From the NCBI GenBank assembly GCA_016705005.1, contig JADIZB010000035.1, forward strand, positions 37,740 to 101,739: 64,000 nucleotides of DNA, read 5' to 3'. This DNA is from Bacteroidales bacterium (GTDB lineage Bacteria; Bacteroidota; Bacteroidia; Bacteroidales; Lentimicrobiaceae). This document shows positions 18,571-26,686 of the stretch, one piece after another (the stretch's first letter is position 1; each line of letters starts with the position of its first letter). The translations under genes and the position numbers were made by a program. The notes below the pieces were generated by a model, which searched no databases, had not been told where the DNA came from, and saw only the letters and a program-made list of their open reading frames with translations.

Positions 18571-21183
18571 ATGAAAAAAGGTAAGACCAATAAAGAAGAT
18601 GCTGTTTCTCAACCTTCAGAGCCTGAAATTTCAAATGAGATCAGGTTTCCAATTGTAGGTATTGGTGCATCGGCAGGAGGACTGGAAGCATTGGAACTAT
18701 TTTTCGGGAATGTACCAAAAAATTGCGGAATAGCTTTCGTGGTCATTCAGCACCTTGACCCAAATCACACCGGAATAATGCCCGAACTCCTGCAGCGGAT
18801 TACCGGTATGAAAGTGCTGCAGGTAACAGATCAGATGCAGGTTAAGACCAATCATGTATATGTAATACCGCCAAACAAAAGCATGTCTATTTTAAACGGC
18901 AATTTGCATTTGTTTGAACCTGTCGAGTTGCGTGGGTTGCGGCTGCCGGTAGATTATTTTTTCCGTTCGCTGGCCGAAGATCAAAACGAAAGAAGCATTG
19001 GCGTAATTCTCTCGGGTATGGGCAGCGACGGCAGCCTGGGACTAAAAGCCATAAAAGAAAAAAACGGCATCGTGGCGGTGCAGGACCCATCGACCGCCAA
19101 ATTTGATGGTATGCCCCAAAGTGCTGTAAATTCAGTGATTGTTGATATAGTGGCATCAGCATCAGAACTTCCCTCAAAATTAATTTCGTTTCTTAAACTC
19201 AGTCCGGCCATTGCCCGGAAAACCACCATTGATGACAAAAGCATAAGCAATCTTGAAAAAATTGTGATTTTGCTGCGGGCACAAACCGGGCACGATTTTT
19301 CGCAATACAAAAAAAACACCTTGTTCCGGCGTATTGAAAGGCGCATGAACGTGCATCAGATTGATAAAATTGCAAATTACGTCCGGTTTTTGCAGGAAAA
19401 TCCAAAAGAACTGGATATACTCTTTAAAGAGTTATTGATAGGGGTAACCAATTTTTTCCGCGATGCTGCTGTCTGGAAAAAACTCAAAGAAAAAGTGTTA
19501 CCCGATTTATTTAACGAATTGCCAAACGGGCATGTTATGCGGGCGTGGATTACGGGCTGTTCAACAGGTGAAGAAGCCTATTCCCTGGCAATAGTTTTCC
19601 GGGAAGTCTACGAAACAGTAAAACACGAAAAAAATTTCACTTTACAGATATTTGCCACCGACATTGATGCTGATGCCATTGAAATTGCCAGAAAAGGATT
19701 TTTCAGTGCAAATATTGCCACTGATGTTTCGCCAGAACGGATAAGCCAGTTTTTCATTAAAGAAGAAAACGGGTTTCGGGTAAACACAAGCATACGCGAA
19801 ATGGTGGTATTTGCACCCCATGATGTGATAAAAGACCCTCCATTCACAAAACTGGACTTGCTTTTATGCCGCAATTTATTAATTTACCTGGAGCCCGAAT
19901 TGCAGAAGAAGCTCATGAATCTGTTTCATTACAGCCTCAGTGCCGGAGGAGTGATGATGCTTGGCAGCGCCGAAAACGAAAACTCTCAAAACAAACAATT
20001 TGTTCCGCTCGATGCCAGATTAAAACTTTACAAACGCTCCTTAATTCCATCAACCAATGAAATGGTTGACTTTCCAAGTTCATTTACCCATTCAAAAGCA
20101 ACATTACCAAAAGAAATAAAACCAGTAAAAGTGGCAGAAAACATTCAAATCCTTACCGATCAGTTGCTATTGCAGCGGTTTGCACCAGCCAGTGTACTGA
20201 TTAACACCGATGGCGATATCTTATACATTACAGGCAAAACGGGTAAATATCTGGAACCTGCAGCAGGCAAAGCCAACTGGAACATTTATGCCATGGCGCG
20301 CGAGGGGTTACGCAACGAACTTCAGGGGGCAATACGCCGGGCAAAACAAAACTACGATGCAATAAAATTGCACAATATAAAAGTCGGAACAAACGGAGGA
20401 ACACAGTTTGTTGATGTTACCCTTCAACTCATTGTAAAGCCCGATGCTCTGAAAGGAACAATCATTATCATCTTTTATGAAGTGGCAGATATGCCAAAAC
20501 CAACTACCCGAAAATCTAAAAAAGGAAATCTATCAACCATTCGGGAACAGGAACTGGAACTTGAATTGCAACGTACAAGCGAAGAGCTGCAAAGCACACG
20601 CGAAGAAATGCAGACCACGCAGGAAGAGTTAAAATCGTCGAATGAAGAAATGCAATCAACCAACGAAGAACTTCAATCGACCAACGAAGAACTTACCACA
20701 TCGAAGGAAGAAATGCAAAGCCTGAATGAAGAGCTGCAAACCGTAAACATTGAATTGCAAAGTAAAATAAACGATTTCATGGTTGCCAACAACGACATGA
20801 AAAACCTGTTGAACAGCACCGACATTGCAACCCTGTTTCTCGACAAAGAATTAAATATCCGGCGCTATACCGACACCATAACAAAACTCTTCAAATTACG
20901 ACCTACGGATATTGGCCGGCCATTTACCGACATGGTTACCGATTTGCAATACCCTGAAATAACCAACCATGCACAAGAAGTTTTACGAACACTTGTATTT
21001 AAAGAAAGCGATATTTCAACAAACGACCAGCGATGGTTTACCGTTCGAATCATGCCCTACCGCACCTACGATGACCACATCGACGGGCTGGTAATCACAT
21101 TTATTGACATCACAAAAGCCAAAAAACTGGAAGAAGAATTAAACAACACCATTGGATTATTGCGTGAACATGATTTATTGTAA
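18571..21183 (+). CDS. CheB methylesterase - CheR methyltransferase - PAS fusion protein
   Basis: An 870-residue signalling protein. The CheB-type methylesterase (about 22-190) has catalytic Ser34 in I-G-A-S-A-G-G, His61 in I-Q-H-L-D-P and Asp153 in G-M-G-S-D-G. The CheR-type SAM methyltransferase (about 215-485) has L-L-I-G-V-T-N-F-F-R-D, W-I-T-G-C-S-T-G-E-E and A-T-D-I-D. A PAS-like linker is followed by a regular coiled coil of E-E-L/M-Q-S-T-N repeats (about 653-733) and a C-terminal PAS domain (about 740-860). No receiver domain precedes CheB, so it would not be phospho-controlled as in classical chemotaxis. No chemoreceptor or CheA lies nearby, so it is more likely a sensory protein working with the hybrid kinase downstream. 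ATG 18571 is preferred to the TTG at 18562. Confidence 0.92.
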   Translation: MKKGKTNKEDAVSQPSEPEISNEIRFPIVGIGASAGGLEALELFFGNVPKNCGIAFVVIQHLDPNHTGIMPELLQRITGMKVLQVTDQMQVKTNHVYVIPPNKSMSILNGNLHLFEPVELRGLRLPVDYFFRSLAEDQNERSIGVILSGMGSDGSLGLKAIKEKNGIVAVQDPSTAKFDGMPQSAVNSVIVDIVASASELPSKLISFLKLSPAIARKTTIDDKSISNLEKIVILLRAQTGHDFSQYKKNTLFRRIERRMNVHQIDKIANYVRFLQENPKELDILFKELLIGVTNFFRDAAVWKKLKEKVLPDLFNELPNGHVMRAWITGCSTGEEAYSLAIVFREVYETVKHEKNFTLQIFATDIDADAIEIARKGFFSANIATDVSPERISQFFIKEENGFRVNTSIREMVVFAPHDVIKDPPFTKLDLLLCRNLLIYLEPELQKKLMNLFHYSLSAGGVMMLGSAENENSQNKQFVPLDARLKLYKRSLIPSTNEMVDFPSSFTHSKATLPKEIKPVKVAENIQILTDQLLLQRFAPASVLINTDGDILYITGKTGKYLEPAAGKANWNIYAMAREGLRNELQGAIRRAKQNYDAIKLHNIKVGTNGGTQFVDVTLQLIVKPDALKGTIIIIFYEVADMPKPTTRKSKKGNLSTIREQELELELQRTSEELQSTREEMQTTQEELKSSNEEMQSTNEELQSTNEELTTSKEEMQSLNEELQTVNIELQSKINDFMVANNDMKNLLNSTDIATLFLDKELNIRRYTDTITKLFKLRPTDIGRPFTDMVTDLQYPEITNHAQEVLRTLVFKESDISTNDQRWFTVRIMPYRTYDDHIDGLVITFIDITKAKKLEEELNNTIGLLREHDLL

Positions 21184-21225
21184 ACAAACCCTTCGAAGGT
21201 CTTCGACCGCTCGAAGGGTTTGTTT
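21182..21225. repeat. REP-like hairpin 1 flanking the RAYT gene
   Basis: A perfect 15-bp inverted repeat, AAACAAACCCTTCGA (21182-21196) and TCGAAGGGTTTGTTT (21211-21225), encloses an inner mini-hairpin GGTC-TTC-GACC. It begins inside the stop codon of the CheB-CheR gene and could also act as its terminator. It shares its core (one base different) with the hairpin at 21828. Confidence 0.8.
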
Positions 21226-21240
21226 ATTAAAAATAACGTT

Positions 21241-21864
21241 ATGCAAAAGAAAATTCCATTAGAACCGGAGCATTACTATCACATTTACAATCATGCAAAT
21301 GGTTTTGAGAATTTCTTTAAAGATAAAAACGATTATGCCAATTTCCTGACCCTCTACATAGAATATATAGTGCCGATTTGTGAAACTTTTGCCTATTGTT
21401 TAATGCCAAATCATTTCCATTTTTTTGTCCGGATAAAGCCAGAAGCTGAATTAATTAGAACACTGAAAATAAATAATGAAACAAGTAAAATTGAAACCGG
21501 TACAATCAGTTACCGGTTTTCACACTATTTTAACAGTTATGCTCAAGCTTACAACAAAAAATTTCAAAGAAGCGGAAGTTTATTTAGAAGTACTTTTAAA
21601 CGAAAACCTGTAATAACCGAAGAATATTTTATCAAATTAGTTCACTATATTCATTCAAATCCGGTACATGACGGATTTGTTGAAAGAATTGAGCGATGGG
21701 AACATTCTTCTTATAATGCATTTTTGTTAGATACGGAATCATTTCTTAACAAAGCTACTGTTATTGAACACTTTGGTGATTTAGATAATTTTAAACTCGT
21801 TCATCAAAACAGTTTTAATATGAAACCAACTCTTCGAGGGTCTTCGACCGCTCGAAGAGTTTAA
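21241..21864 (+). CDS. REP-associated tyrosine transposase (RAYT, IS200/IS605-like Y1)
   Basis: A 207-residue Y1 HUH-endonuclease of the RAYT type. The hallmark L-M-P-N-H-F-H is at residues 54-60, with H58 and H60 as the metal-binding HUH pair. The putative catalytic tyrosine is Y136 in V-H-Y-I-H-S-N-P-V. RAYTs nick single-stranded DNA at palindromic REP hairpins and are thought to spread them. The gene lies between two related hairpins, and a third hairpin follows. The last 11 residues (197-207) are encoded by hairpin 2, and the stop falls just past it. ATG 21241 is chosen over the in-frame TTG at 21220, which lies within hairpin 1. It separates the CheB-CheR gene from the hybrid kinase gene. 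AT-rich composition fits acquisition. Confidence 0.9.
   Translation: MQKKIPLEPEHYYHIYNHANGFENFFKDKNDYANFLTLYIEYIVPICETFAYCLMPNHFHFFVRIKPEAELIRTLKINNETSKIETGTISYRFSHYFNSYAQAYNKKFQRSGSLFRSTFKRKPVITEEYFIKLVHYIHSNPVHDGFVERIERWEHSSYNAFLLDTESFLNKATVIEHFGDLDNFKLVHQNSFNMKPTLRGSSTARRV
21828..21861. repeat. REP-like hairpin 2 (overlaps the 3' end of the RAYT gene)
   Basis: A perfect 11-bp inverted repeat, AACTCTTCGAG (21828-21838) and CTCGAAGAGTT (21851-21861), around the same inner GGTC-TTC-GACC mini-hairpin as hairpin 1. It is coding: it supplies the C-terminal 11 codons of the transposase. Confidence 0.8.
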
Positions 21865-21881
21865 CAATAGAATTAAAACAC

Positions 21882-21916
21882 AACCACATCAAGGGTTTTC
21901 GACCCTTGGTGCGGTT
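21882..21916. repeat. REP-like hairpin 3
   Basis: AACCACATCAAGGGT (21882-21896) pairs with ACCCTTGGTGCGGTT (21902-21916) apart from one mismatch and one G-T wobble, with the loop TTTCG. It has the same general layout (AACC ends, CAAGGGT stem) as hairpins 1 and 2 but a different sequence, so it may be a diverged family member. It lies 25 bases before the histidine kinase start. Confidence 0.6.
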
Positions 21917-21941
21917 AAAATAACATAATCTATATCAGCTC

Positions 21942-22709
21942 ATGAAAAAGCAAAACGAAAAGTTAACCAATGCTGCATTGCTTCGCCAAAAGGCAGAAGA
22001 GCAATTGAAAAGTCAGCAATCCAAAACAAGTTTGTCTTTTTCTGAACCTGACCTGTTGAAATTGATTCACGAATTGGAAGTGCATCAGATTGAACTTGAA
22101 ATGCAAAATGAAGAACTTGTACTTGCAAAAGAAAAAGCTGAACTGGCGGAAGAGAAATATACCGAACTCTATGATTTTGCACCTTCGGGTTACATTTCAC
22201 TTTCAAAAAAGGGTGAAATTCTGGAACTGAATTTCGCTGCCGCCAGAATTCTTGGAAAGGAACGTACAAAACTGATAAAAAAGCAATTTGATTTCTTTGT
22301 TTCGATTAACACTCAACTGACTTTTAATCTTTTTTTACACGAGGTTTTTACAAGTAAACTAAAACAAACCTGCGAAGTAATCATAGCAACCGAAGGCAAT
22401 TTGCCGATTTATGTGAATATCGACGGCATTGTCAGCTTGAATAATGAATTATGTCTTTTGACTTTGATTGATATTACAGAAAGGAAAAGTGCTGAAAGAA
22501 ATTTATTGGAAGAGAAAGAACATGTTGAAGTAAGCGAAAATAAATATAGGACGTTAGCGGAAAATTCCCCTGCAATTATTTACAGGATTCTGCTTAAACC
22601 CTCATTTAAATTTGAATATGTAAGTCCGGTAGTAACTGAAGTTACAGGTTATACGCCCGAAGATCATTATGCCGACCCTGACTTAGGGCTTCAAAATGGT
22701 GCATCCTGA
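21942..22709 (+). CDS. Interrupted multi-PAS hybrid histidine kinase, fragment 1 of 3 (N-terminal PAS domains)
   Basis: This fragment of 255 residues starts at ATG 21942 with a charged helix (K-K-Q-N-E-K-L-T-N). It is followed by PAS1 (about 70-175, ending in L-T-L-I-D-I-T-E-R-K) and the first half of PAS2 (N-K-Y-R-T-L-A-E-N-S-P-A). The frame ends at 22709, but the PAS2 sequence continues in the next frame as M-V-H-P-D-D-R. Removing one A from the AAAA run at about 22694-22697 would restore L-Q-M-V-H-P-D-D-R, so this is a one-base frameshift. The intact protein would be a cytoplasmic multi-PAS sensor kinase. No transmembrane helices are seen. Confidence 0.75.
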   Translation: MKKQNEKLTNAALLRQKAEEQLKSQQSKTSLSFSEPDLLKLIHELEVHQIELEMQNEELVLAKEKAELAEEKYTELYDFAPSGYISLSKKGEILELNFAAARILGKERTKLIKKQFDFFVSINTQLTFNLFLHEVFTSKLKQTCEVIIATEGNLPIYVNIDGIVSLNNELCLLTLIDITERKSAERNLLEEKEHVEVSENKYRTLAENSPAIIYRILLKPSFKFEYVSPVVTEVTGYTPEDHYADPDLGLQNGAS

Positions 22710-23742
22710 CGACAGGATGATCCTTGAAAAAACTACAACTCAGAAAACACAGGGTGAACCAACTGTTTTGCGTTGGATAAAAAAAGACGGAAAGATAATA
22801 TGGACTGAACAGCGAAATGTGATGATTCTTGATTCAGCGGGCGATCCGGTTGCTATTGAAGGAATTGCGGTAGACATTACTTTGCAGAAAGAGGCAGAAA
22901 TAGCTTTGCACATGAACAAAGATCTGCTGAACGCCAGTCAGCGTCTGAGCAAGACCGGCGGCTGGGAGTGGAATGTTGAAACACAAACCATGTACTGGAC
23001 GGAAGAAACCTATAGGATTCACGACCTTACGCCTTCCAGTGTTAAGCCTGAAGGCAGCGAGTACATCAGATTAAGCTCAGAATGTTATCGTCCGGAGGAT
23101 CGCCCTGTAATACTGGCTGCATTTCAGCGATGCCAGGAGGAAGGGCAACCCTATGACCTGGAGTTCCCTTTCACCTCTGTAAAAGGGCGTCAGCTTTGGA
23201 TACGGACTATAGCCGAGCCAGTAATTGAGAATGGTAAATCCATCAGGATCATCGGTAACATCATTGACATAACCGGGCGCAAGAAAGCTGAGGAGGCATT
23301 GCGCAAGAGCGAGGACAGATTGCATACCGCCAGAGAAGCTATACTGGATTCCTTCCTGATCTTTAGCGCTGAACGGGATGAACAGGGGAACATTTCTGAT
23401 TTCATCTTTACAGATATTAACGCCAATGCTGAGAAAATGCTGCAATTAACAAGCAGGCAACTGATCGGCAAACGAATGTGTGAAGAATTGCCGATAAACC
23501 GTACCAACGGCTTCTTTGAAAAATACAGGAACGTGGTCGAAACGGGCATTCCCCTGGAAGAAGAATTTTATCTTCCGGATACTCACGTTCCCGCTGCATG
23601 GTACTACCATCAGGTGGTCAAATGCGGCGACGGCATTGCCATCTCTCATCGGGACATATCCGAACGCAAACTCGCAGAAGAAATTATGTCCCAACCCTTG
23701 AATATCGCTTTCTCGACAAACGTGGCCAATGGCATTGGATAG
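22696..23742 (+). CDS. Interrupted multi-PAS hybrid histidine kinase, fragment 2 of 3 (PAS2-PAS4)
   Basis: This frame continues fragment 1. It carries the end of PAS2 (M-V-H-P-D-D-R to G-I-A-V-D-I-T), PAS3 (about 22915-23280, with a G-G-W-E-W-N-V start and ending I-I-D-I-T-G-R-K-K-A-E-E) and PAS4 (about 23310-23670, ending S-H-R-D-I-S-E-R-K-L-A-E-E). After that motif the reading frame leaves the homologous sequence and stops at 23742. The apparent ATG at 22696 is internal to a PAS domain and is unlikely to be a real start. Confidence 0.7.
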   Translation: MVHPDDRMILEKTTTQKTQGEPTVLRWIKKDGKIIWTEQRNVMILDSAGDPVAIEGIAVDITLQKEAEIALHMNKDLLNASQRLSKTGGWEWNVETQTMYWTEETYRIHDLTPSSVKPEGSEYIRLSSECYRPEDRPVILAAFQRCQEEGQPYDLEFPFTSVKGRQLWIRTIAEPVIENGKSIRIIGNIIDITGRKKAEEALRKSEDRLHTAREAILDSFLIFSAERDEQGNISDFIFTDINANAEKMLQLTSRQLIGKRMCEELPINRTNGFFEKYRNVVETGIPLEEEFYLPDTHVPAAWYYHQVVKCGDGIAISHRDISERKLAEEIMSQPLNIAFSTNVANGIG

Positions 23743-25727
23743 AAACCACATTCAGTAATTTACTGGCCAATCCGAATGTGGAATCTATTGTGTTGAATTT
23801 TCATGATATTACCGAACACAAGCTATCCGTGGCAATGTTTAAGGATATTATTGAAAAGAATCCAATGTCAATTCAGATACTCGATATGGAAGGATATCCG
23901 ATTCAGGTAAATCCCGCGCATACCAAACTTTTCGGAGTAGAACCTCCATCCGGTTATTCTCTTTTTAAGGACAATCAATTGTTATCACTCGGATTCAGCA
24001 AATTGTTTGAACGGGTTAAACAAGGAGAAATTGTCTACTTCCCCGACTCTTATTACAATGTGCATGATGTCGACCCCTCATTTCCTGATTCTCCGGCATG
24101 GGTCAGGGCATTTGGCTTTACATTAAATGACAATAACGGGAAACCGAATAAAATAGTTTTAATGCATGAAAACATCACTGAACGTAAAAATGCAGAAGCC
24201 CTGCTGAATGATATTATTGAAAACAACCCGCTGTCAATCCAGGTAGTTGATAAAGAAGGATATACGATAAGAGGAAATTCTGCATTTATTGATCTCTTTG
24301 GTTCGGCTCCTCCACCTGAATTTTCAATTTTTGACGATTTGAAAAGCAAAAGCCCAGATCTGGGAAAATTGGTTTCCAGGGTCAAAAAAGGAGAGATTGC
24401 CCATTTGCCTGACATCTATTTCAATGCACACGATGCCATTGAAGAAGCACCCGATATTCCACTCTGGATCCGGGCATTGATTTTCCCATTAAAAGACAGT
24501 GTGGGCAAGCCTGAACGATTTGTTTTTATGCACGAAAACATTACTGAACGTAAAATTGCAGAGCAGGAACTAATTACTGCCAAAGAACATGCCGAAGAAA
24601 GTGACCGCCTTAAATCAGCATTTCTTGCCAATATGTCACATGAAATAAGGACACCTATGAACGGTATTCTGGGCTTTTCTGAGTTGCTGAAAAACCCCGG
24701 GCTCACAGGTAAGCAACAGCAGGAATATATTGGCATCATTGAGAAAAGCGGCATCCGGATGCTTGATATCATTAACGATATTGTTGATATTTCCAAAATC
24801 GAAGCGGGTCTGATGAACGTCAATATCAGGGAAACTGATATCAATGAAAAAATCGAATTTATTTATATGTTCTTTAAACCCCAGGTTGAAGAAAAAGGAA
24901 TGCAGCTTCAATATAAAAACACCTTACCACGAAAAGAAGCCATAATAAAAACAGACAATGAGAAAGTCAATTCAATTCTCACCAATCTGGTTAAAAATGC
25001 CATTAAATTCAGCGAGAAAGGGTCAATTGAATTTGGATATGAACAAAAGGAAAACGACCTTGAATTTTATGTAAAGGATACAGGCATTGGCATCCCAAAA
25101 GAGAGGCAGGAAGCCATTTTTGAACGTTTTATTCAGGCTGATATTTCAGATAAAATGGCCCGGCAGGGTGCAGGATTGGGTTTGTCGATTTCAAAAGCAT
25201 ATGTGGAAATGCTGGGTGGAAGAATTTGGGTAGAAAGCGAAGAAGGTAAGGGTACCACATTCTATTTCACTTTACCCTACAATACCGGACCGGACAAAAA
25301 AGAAACAAGCGAAAAATCTGTTTCAGCCCAAAACGAAACGAATCAGATTATTCCCGGAGTTCCGCAACTAAAAACAGTTATTGCTGAGGACGATGAAACA
25401 TCTGAATTGCTTATTTCAATAAACATCAAAGAGTTTAGCAAAGAAATTATCAAAGTCAGAACAGGCAATGAAGTCGTCGATGTTTGCCGAAAAAACCCGG
25501 ACATTGATTTAATCCTCATGGATATTCAAATGCCCGGGATGAACGGTTATGAAGCGACCCGGCTGATCCGGCAGTTCAATCCGAACGTTATTATAATAGC
25601 ACAGACAGCTTTCGGACTGACAGGTGACAAAGAGAAGGCAATTGATGCCGGATGCAACGATCACATTGCTAAACCCATAAGCAAAGATGAGTTGATTGTT
25701 CTGATTCATAAGTATTTTATGAAATAA
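23598..25727 (+). CDS. Interrupted multi-PAS hybrid histidine kinase, fragment 3 of 3 (PAS, HisKA, HATPase, receiver)
   Basis: The meaningful sequence starts near 23690. It begins with the second half only of a PAS domain (E-Y-R-F-L-D-K-R-G-Q-W-H-W), then two PAS domains with similar openings (M-S-I-Q-I-L-D and L-S-I-Q-V-V-D). HisKA follows with the phospho-acceptor His348 in N-M-S-H-E-I-R-T-P-M-N-G. HATPase has the N box N-L-V-K-N-A-I-K-F-S, D-T-G-I-G-I-P and G-A-G-L-G-L-S-I-S-K. A C-terminal receiver follows with phospho-acceptor Asp642 in L-M-D-I-Q-M-P-G, acidic D-D, Thr in A-Q-T-A-F and Lys in A-K-P-I-S. Kinase core and receiver are intact. The first ~30 codons read PAS4 DNA in the wrong frame. 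No output domain, so it probably phosphorelays to another protein. Confidence 0.8.
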   Translation: MVLPSGGQMRRRHCHLSSGHIRTQTRRRNYVPTLEYRFLDKRGQWHWIETTFSNLLANPNVESIVLNFHDITEHKLSVAMFKDIIEKNPMSIQILDMEGYPIQVNPAHTKLFGVEPPSGYSLFKDNQLLSLGFSKLFERVKQGEIVYFPDSYYNVHDVDPSFPDSPAWVRAFGFTLNDNNGKPNKIVLMHENITERKNAEALLNDIIENNPLSIQVVDKEGYTIRGNSAFIDLFGSAPPPEFSIFDDLKSKSPDLGKLVSRVKKGEIAHLPDIYFNAHDAIEEAPDIPLWIRALIFPLKDSVGKPERFVFMHENITERKIAEQELITAKEHAEESDRLKSAFLANMSHEIRTPMNGILGFSELLKNPGLTGKQQQEYIGIIEKSGIRMLDIINDIVDISKIEAGLMNVNIRETDINEKIEFIYMFFKPQVEEKGMQLQYKNTLPRKEAIIKTDNEKVNSILTNLVKNAIKFSEKGSIEFGYEQKENDLEFYVKDTGIGIPKERQEAIFERFIQADISDKMARQGAGLGLSISKAYVEMLGGRIWVESEEGKGTTFYFTLPYNTGPDKKETSEKSVSAQNETNQIIPGVPQLKTVIAEDDETSELLISINIKEFSKEIIKVRTGNEVVDVCRKNPDIDLILMDIQMPGMNGYEATRLIRQFNPNVIIIAQTAFGLTGDKEKAIDAGCNDHIAKPISKDELIVLIHKYFMK

Positions 25728-26005
25728 CTCAACGTCACGTTTAAATAGGGGCTTAATGTTGTTTCCTTGGTTTTATAAATCTAAGGGGCATGCCGGGGAT
25801 CAACAGATTAATTTTTCTTCAGCGACCCTCTGCGCTTTCACTCTGTGGACTTTGCTGTTATTTTAAAGCCTCGGAACCTCTTACAAAATGGGAATCAGGC
25901 GATCCATCCGACGACTTTGGTTCTGATGTTTTCGCTCCAGTGCCCTGCTTCTCATGAAATTCGGAAACCCCGATAATTTGTGAAGGAATATGATGATGAA
26001 AAACA

Positions 26006-26505
26006 ATGGTCAGGCAGGAAACAAACACCCCTTTCAGAACATTTTATGGTAAAAACACTTTCCACGGAAACTCCGGCCTGGTCTGCACGCTGGCCGGGGA
26101 TCCGGCCAGACCTGACTGGAGGGGTGCTGACATCAAACGCATACAGATTCTTTCGAACGAGAAGGACACACTGATCAGGCATTACTTTGTTTATGATGCT
26201 CCCTGCCCTATTACCTACCGTGACCTGGTAGCAAGGGTAAAGCTGCCGGGTAAACCGGCGACCGGAACCAGAACTGTTTTTTCAAAACCGCTGCTGAATA
26301 AGGTTCCTGAAGATCCGGAACTGTTAAGGGTTACCGATTCCTGACCGAAATGGACAATCCTGCCACTGAAGAAAGGGAGGGTACAGGCTACCCTGAAGGG
26401 ATACATTTACCCTTCAGGCGATGTTCCTGTCACCTCCTTTCATCGGTTAATCCCGGAGCAGAATATGACCTGTGGAGGATTACATCCGTCAATTCCGGGA
26501 ATTAA
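26006..26505 (+). pseudogene. Remnant of an unrecognised gene
   Basis: In the 960-bp region 25728-26686 one frame reads from ATG 26006 as a plausible protein (to R-V-T-D-S) up to a TGA at 26342. It then continues in the same frame with coherent sequence (K-K-G-R-V-Q-A-T-L-K-G-Y-I-Y-P-S-G-D-V-P-V-T-S-F). Near 26445 the sense passes to another frame (N-P-G-A-E-Y-D-L-W-R-I-T-S-V-N-S-G-N), ending at about 26505. One in-frame stop plus one frameshift suggest a decayed gene. I do not recognise the family, and chance coding-like sequence remains possible. The flanks 25728-26005 and 26506-26686 show nothing. Confidence 0.35.
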
Positions 26506-26686
26506 AAATAAAAGGGTATAAATAATCCGGCATTAACAGCTGTGCTGATACTGCTTTTCATAACTTGCGCCGGTCTTCCGGAAACATCAGCGCCCCGGGT
26601 TGCATCGCTTTGTTGACCCTTCTGCATGACAAAAGGATTTCCGGTTTCAGGTCCGGGCTGCCTGCTTTGAATAATACTATTTAATT

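Noticed and set aside
21182..21225. Hairpin 1 as only a simple terminator of the CheB-CheR gene
   Set aside because: It lacks a strong T-run, and its core is repeated on the other side of the transposase, so a REP element explains it better. Termination may be a secondary role.
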